Below, one piece after another: positions 12,449 to 22,180 of a DNA stretch of 64,000 nucleotides. The stretch is from Pseudomonadota bacterium (GTDB lineage Bacteria; Pseudomonadota; Alphaproteobacteria; Rhizobiales; Pleomorphomonadaceae), in NCBI GenBank assembly GCA_018262575.1, contig JAGSYU010000003.1:1-64000 (forward strand). Direction: 5' to 3'. The position numbers were made by a program, and so were the translations under genes. The stretch's first letter is position 1. Every line of letters starts with the position of its first letter. The notes beneath the pieces are model-generated. The model was given only the letters and a program-made list of their open reading frames with translations. It made no database searches and had not been told where the DNA came from.

Positions 12449-13216
12449 ATGACCACGTCGAAACCGCGGGTCGGACTGTTCGTGACCTGCCTCGTCGACT
12501 TCTTCCGCCCAACCGTCGGCTTTTCGGCCGTCAAGCTCCTTGAAGATGCCGGCTGCGAAGTGTCCGTTCCCCCCGCCCAGACCTGCTGCGGCCAGCCCGC
12601 CTACAATTCGGGCGACCGGGCCGGCGCGCGGGCGCTGGCCGAGCAGGTGATCGCCCTCTTCGAGGGGTTCGACCACGTGGTTATCCCCTCCGGCTCCTGC
12701 GCCGGCATGATCAAGGTGCACTATCCGAACCTGTTTTCCGGCGAGCCCGCCTGGCAACTCAGGGCCGAGCGGCTCGCGTCCAAAACGCACGAGCTCACCT
12801 CATTCCTGGTCGACGTGCTTGGCGCTGCACCGATGCTGGTCGCCTGGGAGGGCACGGCGACCTATCACGACTCCTGCTCGGGCCTCAGGGAGCTCGGCGT
12901 CAAGGCGCAGCCTCGCCATCTGCTTTCGGCCGTCGATGGCCTCGCCGTCAGGGAGATGCGAGATCCGGAAGCCTGCTGTGGCTTCGGCGGCGCCTTCTGC
13001 GTCAAGTATGACGAGATTTCCAACGCCATCGTCGACCGCAAAGCCACCGACGTCAGGGCGACTGGCGCCGACCTGCTGTTGTCGGGCGATCTCGGCTGCC
13101 TCCTCAACATCGCCGGCAAGCTGAAGCGCGAGGGATCGAAGGTCGAGGTCCGTCACGTGGCCGAGGTGCTGGCCGGCATGACCTCTGGCCCGGCCATCGG
13201 GGAGGGGCGGAAATGA
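12449..13216 (+). CDS. lutA: Lactate utilization Fe-S protein LutA (YkgE)
   Basis: CCG-motif protein (CGQPAYNSGD, DSCSGLRELG, CCGFGGAFCVKY). Confidence 0.92.
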   Translation: MTTSKPRVGLFVTCLVDFFRPTVGFSAVKLLEDAGCEVSVPPAQTCCGQPAYNSGDRAGARALAEQVIALFEGFDHVVIPSGSCAGMIKVHYPNLFSGEPAWQLRAERLASKTHELTSFLVDVLGAAPMLVAWEGTATYHDSCSGLRELGVKAQPRHLLSAVDGLAVREMRDPEACCGFGGAFCVKYDEISNAIVDRKATDVRATGADLLLSGDLGCLLNIAGKLKREGSKVEVRHVAEVLAGMTSGPAIGEGRK

Positions 13217-14637
13217 GTGGCAGCCTGACGTCATCATCCTTCCCGAAGAATGCAAGCGCGGCGCTCGCCAACCCGCCGCTCCTGAAAGCCATCGCCCATA
13301 TCGAAGAGACACTGGTCAGCGGCCGCCGACGGGCAGTCGACGCGCTGCCGGAATTCGAGGCGCTGCGCGATGCCGGCCGCGATATCAAGGCGCATACGCT
13401 GAAGCACATCGATCTTTATCTCGAAACCTTCGAGAGGAAGGTGGTGGAGGCTGGCGGCTTCGTTCACTGGGCGGCCGACGCTGCCGAGGCGAACCGTATC
13501 ATCCTGGAGATCTGCCAGGCGACCGGCGCCCATCGGGTCACCAAGGGCAAGTCGATGATCACCGAGGAGGTCGGGCTCAACGCCTTCCTCAAGGAGAACG
13601 GCATCACCCCGGTCGAGACCGACCTCGGCGAATACATCATCCAGTTGAGGGGCGAGACGCCCAGCCACATCATCGCCCCGGCCGTGCATGTCAACAAGGA
13701 GCAGGTGGCGGCCGACTTCCGGCGGGCCCACGCCGACCTCGACCCCACGCGCAACCTCGATGAGCCGGTATCTTTGCTGGCCGAGGCCCGCGGCGTGCTG
13801 CGCGAGCGGTTCCTCTCGGCCGATGTCGGCATCACCGGCGCCAACTTCCTGGTCGCCGAAACGGGATCGACGGTGATCGTCACCAACGAAGGCAACGGCG
13901 ACCTGACGCAGATCCTGCCGAAGACGCATATCGTGCTCGCCTCGATCGAAAAGGTGGTGCCGACGCTCGAAGACGTCGCCACCATCATGCGCCTGCTGGC
14001 CCGCTCGGCCACCGGGCAAGAGATGAGCGTCTACACCACCTTCTCCACCGGTCCGCGCCGCGCCGACGATCCCGATGGACCCGAGGCCTTCCACGTCGTG
14101 CTGCTCGACAACGGCCGCTCGGCCATGCTCGGCAGCGAGTTCGAGGACATGCTGCGCTGCATTCGTTGTGGCGCCTGCATCAACCACTGTCCGGTCTACC
14201 GGTCGATCGGTGGTCACGCCTATGGCTCGGTCTACCCGGGACCGATGGGATCGGTGCTGACGCCGTCGCTTCAGGGGCTCGAAAAGTCGGCTCACCTCGC
14301 CAACGCCTCGACGCTATGTGGTCGCTGCGAGAGCGTCTGCCCGATGCGCATCCCGCTGCCGAAGATGCTGCGCCACTGGCGCGAGAAGGAGTTCGAACGG
14401 CATCTGACGCCGAAGAAAGCCCGCTTCGGCCTCGCCGCCTGGCGCTTCCTGGCCGCGCGGCCGCGTCTCTACGGCGTGGCGACGCGGCTCGCCGCCTGGA
14501 GCCTTGCCCGATTGGCCGGCAAGGACGGGGCGCTCGGCCAGGTGCCGCTCGCTGGCGGCTGGACGCGCTGGCGCGACCTGCCGGCGCCGGAGGGAGGCAC
14601 GTTTCGCACCGAATGGGCCAAGCGGGGGAGAAAATGA
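13213..14637 (+). CDS. lutB: Lactate utilization iron-sulfur protein LutB (YkgF)
   Basis: Two ferredoxin-like motifs CIRCGACINHCP and CGRCESVCP; overlaps lutA and lutC. Confidence 0.94.
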   Translation: MSGSLTSSSFPKNASAALANPPLLKAIAHIEETLVSGRRRAVDALPEFEALRDAGRDIKAHTLKHIDLYLETFERKVVEAGGFVHWAADAAEANRIILEICQATGAHRVTKGKSMITEEVGLNAFLKENGITPVETDLGEYIIQLRGETPSHIIAPAVHVNKEQVAADFRRAHADLDPTRNLDEPVSLLAEARGVLRERFLSADVGITGANFLVAETGSTVIVTNEGNGDLTQILPKTHIVLASIEKVVPTLEDVATIMRLLARSATGQEMSVYTTFSTGPRRADDPDGPEAFHVVLLDNGRSAMLGSEFEDMLRCIRCGACINHCPVYRSIGGHAYGSVYPGPMGSVLTPSLQGLEKSAHLANASTLCGRCESVCPMRIPLPKMLRHWREKEFERHLTPKKARFGLAAWRFLAARPRLYGVATRLAAWSLARLAGKDGALGQVPLAGGWTRWRDLPAPEGGTFRTEWAKRGRK

Positions 14638-15308
14638 TGTCGAGCCGTGACGCCATCCTTGGTCGCATCCGGCGGTCCCTCGGCGCGTCGGGCGTCGACG
14701 CCACGCGGCTTGCCGCCGTCCGTCATCGCCTCACCGAGACACCCGTCAATGTCGTGCCGGCGCGCGGACAACTGCCGGCCGCCGAAAGGGTCGAGCTGTT
14801 CGTTCGCAAAGCCAGCGACATATTCGCCACCGTCGCCCGTATCGACCATCGCGACGACATCCCCGCTGCCGTCGCCGACTATCTGCGTGGCCGCAACCTG
14901 CCGCAGGCGATCCGGCGCGGCGAAGATCCGCGCCTTGCCGGCCTGCCGTGGCAGCGGGAGGCGCAGCTTGCGGTGGCGATCGGTCCGAGCGCCGGGCAGG
15001 ATCTTGCCGGCCTCAGCTACGCCGACGCCGGTGTCGCCGAGACGGGAACGGTGGTGCTGACCTCAGGTGTCAACAATCCCACGACGCTCAACTTCCTGCC
15101 CGATCACCACATCGTCGTGGTCGACGCCTCGACGGTAGCCGGCGACTATGAGACGGTGTGGGCAGATCTCCGTCGGCGCTTCGGTGCCGGGGCGATGCCG
15201 CGTACGGTCAACCTCGTCACCGGTCCGTCCCGCTCGGCCGATATCGAAGAAACGCTGCTGCTCGGCGCCCATGGTCCGCGCAGCCTGCACATTCTGGTGG
15301 TGGGATAA
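14634..15308 (+). CDS. lutC: Lactate utilization protein LutC (YkgG)
   Basis: MMSSRDAILGRIRRSLG... LUD domain; 4-nt overlap with lutB. Confidence 0.92.
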   Translation: MMSSRDAILGRIRRSLGASGVDATRLAAVRHRLTETPVNVVPARGQLPAAERVELFVRKASDIFATVARIDHRDDIPAAVADYLRGRNLPQAIRRGEDPRLAGLPWQREAQLAVAIGPSAGQDLAGLSYADAGVAETGTVVLTSGVNNPTTLNFLPDHHIVVVDASTVAGDYETVWADLRRRFGAGAMPRTVNLVTGPSRSADIEETLLLGAHGPRSLHILVVG

Positions 15309-15312
15309 TCCG

Positions 15313-15927
15313 ATGCCGATCCTGACGCTTGTCTTCTACACCGGCGCCCTCGCCATCGCGGCGGCCTCCCCTGGTCCCGGCATGACGGCGGTGGTGGCGC
15401 GGGCGCTCGGCGGCGGCTTCCGGGTCGGCATGACCTTCATCATCGGCATCGTCTTCGGCGATCTGTTCTACCTGACGCTGGCCATCTTCGGCCTCGCCTC
15501 ATTGGCGCAGGAGTTCAATCTCGCCTTCCTGGTGGTCCGCTACGTCGGCGCCGCCTATCTTCTCTATCTTGCCTACAAGCTCTGGACCTTGCGAGCAGAC
15601 CCAGCCGACGTTGCTGCCAAGGTGCGCTCTGAAAGCCCCTGGCGGACGGTGCTGGGCGGCTTCACGCTGACGCTCGGCAATCCGAAGACCATCGTCTTCT
15701 ACATGGCGCTGCTGCCGTCGCTGATGCCGATCGAGCAGATTACGCTCACTGGCTATGTCGAGCTGATCGGCATCTCCATCGTGACGCTCAGCGCCGTCGG
15801 CGTCGTCTATGCCGCAGCGGCAGCCGGCGCCCGCGAGTTCTTCCGCAGCCCCAGGGCGATGCAACGCCTCAACCGCACCGCCAGCGCCATGATGGCTGGC
15901 GCGGCGGCGGCCGTGGTGGCGCGATAA
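15313..15927 (+). CDS. LysE/RhtB family translocator
   Basis: MPILTLVFYTGALAIAAASPGPGMTAVVARALGGGFR...GNPKTIVFYMALLPSL. Confidence 0.88.
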   Translation: MPILTLVFYTGALAIAAASPGPGMTAVVARALGGGFRVGMTFIIGIVFGDLFYLTLAIFGLASLAQEFNLAFLVVRYVGAAYLLYLAYKLWTLRADPADVAAKVRSESPWRTVLGGFTLTLGNPKTIVFYMALLPSLMPIEQITLTGYVELIGISIVTLSAVGVVYAAAAAGAREFFRSPRAMQRLNRTASAMMAGAAAAVVAR

Positions 15928-15948
15928 GCGGATTCCGTCGTTCGGAAA

Positions 15949-16842
15949 TCACTCGGCGGCGAGGTTCATCGCCTGCTCGGCGGCACCAAGGTTGCCGAGC
16001 GAGGTAACGATGTGCTTGGCCAGCGCGTCGTGAATCGGGCTCTTGGCGTGGTCGGCTCGCAGCAGGCCGATCTCGGCCGGCTCGAGTTCGGGGAAGCCTT
16101 CTCGCAAGCCAAGGATGCGCATGTTGGCCTTGAGAGCGCTTTCCGGCAGCACCGATACGGCGAGACCGGCCAGCACGGCGCCCGACAGGGCCAGCGCAGC
16201 ACTGGAAATATAGGCGACGCGGAAGCGCCGCCCTTCCCGGTCAAGGGCGCGGACGACGTTGGCGCGCCAGCAGCAGTCATCGGGGCCGAGGGCCAGCGGC
16301 ACCGGATCGAGTTCGTGGACGCTGTGATCGCGTGAACCGACCCAGAACAGCGGCTCGCGTCGGATCACCTCGCCGCGCAGCGAGCCGTGATAGCCGTGGT
16401 TGATGATGCCAAGATCGAGCCGACCGTCGCGGATCATGTCGGAGACGGTGACAGAGCGCTGGCACTCGACTGTGATCTCGATCAGCGGATTGATGCGCGA
16501 GAAGCCGGCTAGGACCGGCGGCAGCAGCCGATCGGCATAGTCGTCGGGAATGCCAAGGCGGACCGAACCGGTCAGGCCGGGATCCTCGAAGGCAGCCAGC
16601 GTCTCGTCGTTGAGACGAATGAGGCGGCGCGCATATTCGAGAAGACGGCGGCCGTCCTCGGTGAGCCGGCTCTGGCGGCCATCGCGCGCAAAGATCGGCT
16701 TGCCGACGCGGTCCTCGAGACGGCGCATCTGCATGGAGACGGCCGACTGCGTCTTGTGGACAACGTCGGCGGCGGCCGTGAACGAGCCGACCTCGGCGAT
16801 GGCGACGAAGGTCCTGAGTTGATCAAGGTCGAGAACGTTCAT
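15949..16842 (-). CDS. LysR family transcriptional regulator
   Basis: MNVLDLDQLRTFVAIAEVGSFTAAADVVHKTQSAVSMQMRRLEDRVGK, LysR HTH. Confidence 0.92.
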   Translation of the reverse strand: MNVLDLDQLRTFVAIAEVGSFTAAADVVHKTQSAVSMQMRRLEDRVGKPIFARDGRQSRLTEDGRRLLEYARRLIRLNDETLAAFEDPGLTGSVRLGIPDDYADRLLPPVLAGFSRINPLIEITVECQRSVTVSDMIRDGRLDLGIINHGYHGSLRGEVIRREPLFWVGSRDHSVHELDPVPLALGPDDCCWRANVVRALDREGRRFRVAYISSAALALSGAVLAGLAVSVLPESALKANMRILGLREGFPELEPAEIGLLRADHAKSPIHDALAKHIVTSLGNLGAAEQAMNLAAE

Positions 16843-16946
16843 CTTCAACAATCCTGATGAATGGCCGGTCCGCGGCTAGCCCAGGCGTCACCGCCGGTTT
16901 TCGGGTGGCGTCCCATCGCCACGCGTGATCTCATGATGTCAGACGA

Positions 16947-16989
16947 TTGATATCAAGTTTCGTCATGGAACGCATCAAAAACATGCGTT
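16947..16989. promoter_or_regulatory. Dyad-symmetric elements upstream of lysR and the DUF1127 gene
   Basis: TTGATATCAA (16947-16956) palindrome and AACGCAT-N7-ATGCGTT (16969-16989). Confidence 0.4.
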
Positions 16990-17113
16990 GGACTGATTGA
17001 TGGGCCCATGAGATAAATCCACTATCGAAACACCGCAGCGGCGTTCCTATCTCAGTTACGCAAGTCTGCCATGCTCCGCCCACGGGCAGCTCAAGTTCGC
17101 AGGAGCCAAGACA

Positions 17114-17437
17114 ATGACCCTGATTCTCGATCATGCGTCCTCGCGCCGCGCTTCTCCCCTTCGCCCCGTTCATGAGGCGATGCGCCTTGCCGGCGCCCTG
17201 CTTAGCCACCTTGGCGCCCTGATTTCCGCGGAAATCGACCGCCGGCAAACAATGCAGCTGCTCGAGTTCGATGCGCGCGCCCTGAAGGACATGGGCATTT
17301 CCCACGCCGATGTCGAAGGCGCGCTGCTGGTGCCGATCGAGCGTAAGCCGAGCTACACGCTGGCCGCCCGCCGCGCCGAGGCGCGCCGTGCCACGCGGGA
17401 GCAGGCACTCGAGGCCGCTGCCGCACTGCGTGACTAA
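17114..17437 (+). CDS. DUF1127 domain protein
   Basis: LLEFDARALKDMGISHADVEGAL matches DUF1127. Confidence 0.8.
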   Translation: MTLILDHASSRRASPLRPVHEAMRLAGALLSHLGALISAEIDRRQTMQLLEFDARALKDMGISHADVEGALLVPIERKPSYTLAARRAEARRATREQALEAAAALRD

Positions 17438-17517
17438 CACGTACGTATTTCATAAGAGATCCGGATTGGTCAGGCCTCAAACATTCGTTGGGCTGATGAT
17501 CTGGTAAACGAAATCCA

Positions 17518-17544
17518 AACGGGGCTTCCAGGTGAAGCCCCGTT
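17518..17544 (+). terminator. Hairpin between the two DUF1127 genes
   Basis: Perfect 11-bp stem AACGGGGCTTC/GAAGCCCCGTT, loop CAGGT; no good T-tract. Confidence 0.5.
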
Positions 17545-17612
17545 GGTGCCTTCACCCCTCAACCTCACCCCTGACCCAACACGCAACGCACCGAACCATC
17601 CCAAGCCCCTTG

Positions 17613-17963
17613 ATGGAGCCGATCATGTCCACGACCCTCGCGTCCAACACCCACGCCGCCGCTTCCGTCACGACGTCCGCCTCGCTGGTGCGCGCCGCTG
17701 CCGGGCGAACCGTGTCTGTCGCGAAGATCCTGGTCAATCGCTGGATGGCCAAGCAACTCTGCGACTTCACCGACTATGAGCTGGCCGATATCGGCCTCAG
17801 CCGGTCCGACTTGCGCGAAGCCTTTGACGGCCCGCTGCACGCCGATCCGTCGCTCAGGCTCGCCGCCATCGCCCATGGCAATTCGGTAAAGATGAACAGT
17901 GTTGTCGTGCGCCGCGCGGAGAGCGTGGATTTCACGCCCTTGGTCAGGGGGAGGGAAGAATGA
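17613..17963 (+). CDS. DUF1127 domain protein
   Basis: RWMAKQLCDFTDYELADIGLSRSDLREAF; start MEPIMSTTLASN chosen. Confidence 0.78.
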   Translation: MEPIMSTTLASNTHAAASVTTSASLVRAAAGRTVSVAKILVNRWMAKQLCDFTDYELADIGLSRSDLREAFDGPLHADPSLRLAAIAHGNSVKMNSVVVRRAESVDFTPLVRGREE

Positions 17964-18196
17964 TCGTTCCCAGACTAGAAGACTGCGTCAATGATCTGTG
18001 CCCCCTCACTCGTCGTCCTGTCAGCCCCGACGCCCTGACCTTCTACAAAGGCAAGGTGGTCGGTTTTGCCGACCGGCAGGCGCGCGACACCTTCCTCGCA
18101 GCGATGCTGACCTTCGAGACGGCCATTCAGCCGCCACCGGTGGTTCACTACTCGATGCCGCTTGCCAAGCGGCAGAAGGAGTTTGAAGCGGCCTGA
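17960..18196 (+). CDS. Small conserved-looking protein with CPLTRRPVSPDALTFYKGKVVGFADRQARDTF (YHS-like metal-binding fold suspected)
   Basis: 78 aa; ATGA overlap with the upstream DUF1127 gene. Confidence 0.65.
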   Translation: MIVPRLEDCVNDLCPLTRRPVSPDALTFYKGKVVGFADRQARDTFLAAMLTFETAIQPPPVVHYSMPLAKRQKEFEAA

Positions 18197-18300
18197 TCTT
18201 CGCTTTGCGGGCGCACCGCCACCCCGACGCGCCCGTTCCGGGGTCCGGATCCGCCTCCCTTCCGGACCCTTTCCCATCCCGGCCCCCTGCCGGAACACCT

Positions 18301-18331
18301 GGCGGCGTCGCAAGGCGCCGCCTCTTTTTTT
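18301..18331 (+). terminator. Strong intrinsic terminator
   Basis: GGCGGCG/CGCCGCC stem followed by TCTTTTTTT. Confidence 0.9.
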
Positions 18332-18361
18332 GCCCCTCACGGACGTGCTATTGGCGTGATC

Positions 18362-19105
18362 ATGGCCCATTCCGATTTCCGCACGCCGCGCGTCTTCGTC
18401 GCAGCGCCACTCGATGGCGCGCCGGTGTCCTTCGACCGCGACCAGAGCAACTATCTTCTCAACGTGCTGCGCCTCAGGGAAGGCGACGACGTGCTGGTGT
18501 TTGATGGCCTGAACGGCGAGTGGCGGGGCCGACTCGGCCTGGCCGGTCGAAGGTCGGCCGAACTCCTCGACCTTCGGCTGAGCCGGCCGCAGCCGCCCGT
18601 CCCCGATCTTCTCTATCTCTTCGCGCCGCTGAAGCATGCCCGGCTCGACTACATGGTGCAGAAGGCGGTGGAGATGGGCGCCGGCCGGATGCGCCCCGTG
18701 CTGACGCAACACACACAGACGAGCCGGGTGAACATCGAGCGAATGCGGGCCAATGTCATCGAGGCGGCGGAGCAGTGCGGCGTGCTGCACGTTCCCGCCG
18801 TCGAGGACGAGGAAAAGCTCGACCGGGCGCTCGATCGCTTCGGGCGCGACGAGCCCCTTCGCCGCTTGATCTTCTGCGACGAAGGCGAGGCGACAACCAA
18901 TCCGCTTGCCGCCCTATCGGCACTGCCCCGCGGGCCGCTGGCCGTGTTGATCGGACCGGAGGGCGGTTTCTCCGAAGACGAGCGGCACGCGCTGAGAGCC
19001 CTTCCCTTCGTCACACCAATTCCCCTCGGCCCGCGCATTCTCCGGGCCGACACGGCGGCGGTGGCCGCGCTTGCCGTCATCCAGGCGATGCTCGGCGACT
19101 GGTAG
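18362..19105 (+). CDS. rsmE: 16S rRNA (uracil(1498)-N(3))-methyltransferase
   Basis: [46 protein letters not shown], RsmE SPOUT knot motif. Confidence 0.92.
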   Translation: MAHSDFRTPRVFVAAPLDGAPVSFDRDQSNYLLNVLRLREGDDVLVFDGLNGEWRGRLGLAGRRSAELLDLRLSRPQPPVPDLLYLFAPLKHARLDYMVQKAVEMGAGRMRPVLTQHTQTSRVNIERMRANVIEAAEQCGVLHVPAVEDEEKLDRALDRFGRDEPLRRLIFCDEGEATTNPLAALSALPRGPLAVLIGPEGGFSEDERHALRALPFVTPIPLGPRILRADTAAVAALAVIQAMLGDW

Positions 19106-19227
19106 TTTCCCCTCCTGACATGACCGCGCCGACGCGAGGAGCAAAACGTTACCTGCCGACCGCTCAGCGCCAATTGAACAAACGCCGCCGGGCGGCTAGG
19201 TTGCCGCCCAATCCGAGGGAGCCTCTC

Positions 19228-20616
19228 ATGGCGCGCGACACGTCCGATACCACGCCGATCACTTCCGTCGCCGATCTCGTCGAGCGGATCGCCGGTGGCT
19301 GCAAACCGAAAGACCGCTGGCGGATCGGCACCGAGCACGAGAAAGTCGGCTTCCGCAAGTTCAGCCACGCGCCCGTGCCCTACGAAGGGCCCGGCGGTAT
19401 CCGCCAGCTGCTTGACGGCATGGAAGGACTGCTCGGCTGGGAGCCGATCGCCGACCAGGGCCGTCCGATCGGCCTCCTTGATCCGACGCACGGCGGTGCC
19501 ATCAGCCTTGAGCCGGGCGGTCAGTTCGAATTGTCTGGCGCCCCCCTCACCAATCTTCATCAGACGGCGACCGAGTTGCAGGCGCACATGATGCAGGTGC
19601 TGGAGATCGCGACGCCGCTGCGGATCGGCTTTCTCGCCCTCGGCGCCAGCCCGGTGTGGACATTGCCGGAGACGCCGGTGATGCCGAAATCGCGCTACGC
19701 CATCATGTCAGACTACATGCCGACGGTCGGTACGCGCGGCCTCGACATGATGTTCCGCACCGCCACGGTGCAGGTGAACCTCGACTTTGCTTCCGAAGCC
19801 GACATGCGCCGGAAGATGCAGGTGTCCATCGCCTTGCAGCCGATCGCCACGGCGCTGTTCGCCAACTCGCCCTATCTCGATGGCAAGGCTACTGGCCGCC
19901 TGTCCGAACGCTCGGAGATCTGGCGCGACACCGATAACGCCCGCGCCGGCATGATCCCCTTCGTGTTCGAGGAGAGCTTCGGATTCGAACGCTATGTCGA
20001 ATGGGCGCTCGATATCCCGATGTATTTCGTCAAGCGCGGCGACACGTACCATCGCGCCACCGAAGTCACCTTCCGGCAGTTCATGGCCGGTGCCTTCCGC
20101 AACCGACTGCCCGGCGTCGAGCCGACCATCGGTGACTGGGACAATCATCTCGGCACATTGTTCCCGGAGGTGCGACTCAAGCGCTATCTCGAGATGCGCG
20201 GCGCCGATTCCGGCTCGACCGATCACATTCTGGCGCTGCCAGCCTTCTGGGTCGGCCTGCTTTATGACCAGGCCTCGCTCGATGCCGCCTGGGACCTCAT
20301 CAAGGGCTGGAGCACCGAGGAACGGCAGCGCCTGCGGGACGATGTGCCGGCGCTGGCACTCAAGGCGGAGATTGGCGGGCGGACGGTGCGCGACATCGGT
20401 CGTGAGGTGGTGGCGCTGTCGCGGGCCGGCCTTGCCCGGCGCGCTCAGCTCAACCGGTGCGGCCAGGACGAGACCCAGTATCTCCGGCCACTCGACATCA
20501 TCCTCGATCGCGGCAAGACCGAAGCCGAGGTGCTGCTCGAGAAATTCGGCGCCAATCTCGACGGCCTGTTCTGTGCACTCGACATGCAGCCAATGGGCGA
20601 CCTCGGCTGCCTCTGA
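19228..20616 (+). CDS. gshA: Glutamate-cysteine ligase (GCS2/EgtA-like, alphaproteobacterial/plant type)
   Basis: WRIGTEHEKVGFRKF..., GGAISLEPGGQFELSGAPL, PVMPKSRYAIMSDYMPTVGTRGLDMMFRTATVQVNLDF. Confidence 0.9.
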   Translation: MARDTSDTTPITSVADLVERIAGGCKPKDRWRIGTEHEKVGFRKFSHAPVPYEGPGGIRQLLDGMEGLLGWEPIADQGRPIGLLDPTHGGAISLEPGGQFELSGAPLTNLHQTATELQAHMMQVLEIATPLRIGFLALGASPVWTLPETPVMPKSRYAIMSDYMPTVGTRGLDMMFRTATVQVNLDFASEADMRRKMQVSIALQPIATALFANSPYLDGKATGRLSERSEIWRDTDNARAGMIPFVFEESFGFERYVEWALDIPMYFVKRGDTYHRATEVTFRQFMAGAFRNRLPGVEPTIGDWDNHLGTLFPEVRLKRYLEMRGADSGSTDHILALPAFWVGLLYDQASLDAAWDLIKGWSTEERQRLRDDVPALALKAEIGGRTVRDIGREVVALSRAGLARRAQLNRCGQDETQYLRPLDIILDRGKTEAEVLLEKFGANLDGLFCALDMQPMGDLGCL

Positions 20617-20730
20617 TCGATTTCCGTCAACGAGCCGATGTTTGACGCCCCGGTTCCGCGCCGCCATGATCGCGCGACCTTTCCCGAGTCGCCGCGCGCG
20701 GCTTGCCACAGCAATGCCGGATAACCATCG

Positions 20731-22164
20731 GTGACCGACACCCCCTCCAACGCCGCTGACTACACGGTTTCGGAAATCTCCTTTGCCCTCAAGCGCCGCA
20801 TTGAGGACGAGTTCGGGTTCGTGCGCGTGCGTGGCGAAATCTCCGGCTATCGCGGGCCGCATTCGTCCGGCCATGCCTATTTCACCCTGAAGGACGAGGG
20901 CGCCCGCATCGAGGCCGTGGTCTGGCGCGGCGTGATGGGCAAGCTGCGCTTCAAACCCGAAGAAGGCATGGAGGTGATCGCCACCGGCCGGCTGACCACC
21001 TATCCCAATTCGTCGAAATATCAGATCGTCATTGACGCGCTGGAGCCAGCCGGCGCCGGCGCGCTGATGGCGCTCCTCGAAGAGCGCAAGCGCAAGCTGG
21101 GCGCCGAGGGGCTGTTCGACCCCGAGCGTAAGCAGCTCCTTCCCTACCTGCCGCGTGTCGTCGGCGTCGTCACCTCGCCAACCGGTGCGGTCATCCGCGA
21201 CATCCTGCACCGCCTTGCCGATCGCTTCCCGGTGCACGTGCTGGTCTGGCCGGTGAAGGTGCAGGGCGAAGGCTGCGGCGACGAAGTGGCAGCCGGCATC
21301 GCTGGTTTCAACGCGCTGCCCGAAGACGGCTCCATTCCGCGCCCGGACGTGATCATCGTGGCGCGTGGCGGCGGCAGCCTCGAGGACCTCTGGGGGTTTA
21401 ACGACGAGGCGGTGGTACGCGCGGCGGCGGCCAGCGACATCCCGCTGGTCTCCGCCGTTGGCCATGAGACCGACTGGACGCTGCTCGATCTTGTCGCCGA
21501 CGTGCGTGCGCCGACGCCAACCGGCGCCGCCGAAATGGTGGTGCCGGTGCGTCGCGACCTCATGGACCGCATCGACGATCTCGGCCGCCGGCTCACCGGC
21601 GCCAGCCTCCGGGCGGTCGATCTCCGGCGGACGAGGCTCATTGCCGCCACGCGCGCCCTGCCGCGCGCCTCCGACATCCTCGCCCTGCCGCGTCAGCGCT
21701 TCGATTCCGCCGCCAACGCCCTGCCCAAAGCCCTTCTTGCCAACACGACGCTGCACGCCCGGCGGTTCGAGCGCGTCGGAGCTCGCCTCACGCCGACGAG
21801 CCTTCTCCGAACGCAGGCCCAGCTCGCCGAACGGCTGGCGGTCCTGTCGGCGCGCGGCGGCCGGGCAGTGGCCGAACTGGTCGCCCGCCGACGGGCGCGG
21901 CTTGATCAGGTGGCGTCGGTGTTCGAGGCGGTCAACCACATGGCAACGCTCCGGCGCGGCTATGCGCTGGTGCGCGATGGCGAAGGCAGGCCGGTGTTTC
22001 GCGCCGCAGATCTCGCCTCGGGCGCGGCGATCGAAATCGAATTCGCCGATGATCGGGTCCGCGCCCGGGTCGGTGAAGCGGCGTCCTTGCCAGTCGAATC
22101 GAAGCCAGCACCGCGCCGCGTGAGGGGGAAGCCTGATCTGGACGATCAGGGCAATCTCTTCTGA
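20731..22164 (+). CDS. xseA: Exodeoxyribonuclease VII large subunit (GTG start)
   Basis: [64 protein letters not shown]. Confidence 0.96.
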   Translation: MTDTPSNAADYTVSEISFALKRRIEDEFGFVRVRGEISGYRGPHSSGHAYFTLKDEGARIEAVVWRGVMGKLRFKPEEGMEVIATGRLTTYPNSSKYQIVIDALEPAGAGALMALLEERKRKLGAEGLFDPERKQLLPYLPRVVGVVTSPTGAVIRDILHRLADRFPVHVLVWPVKVQGEGCGDEVAAGIAGFNALPEDGSIPRPDVIIVARGGGSLEDLWGFNDEAVVRAAAASDIPLVSAVGHETDWTLLDLVADVRAPTPTGAAEMVVPVRRDLMDRIDDLGRRLTGASLRAVDLRRTRLIAATRALPRASDILALPRQRFDSAANALPKALLANTTLHARRFERVGARLTPTSLLRTQAQLAERLAVLSARGGRAVAELVARRRARLDQVASVFEAVNHMATLRRGYALVRDGEGRPVFRAADLASGAAIEIEFADDRVRARVGEAASLPVESKPAPRRVRGKPDLDDQGNLF

Positions 22165-22180
22165 CACTGCGAATCGTGCG

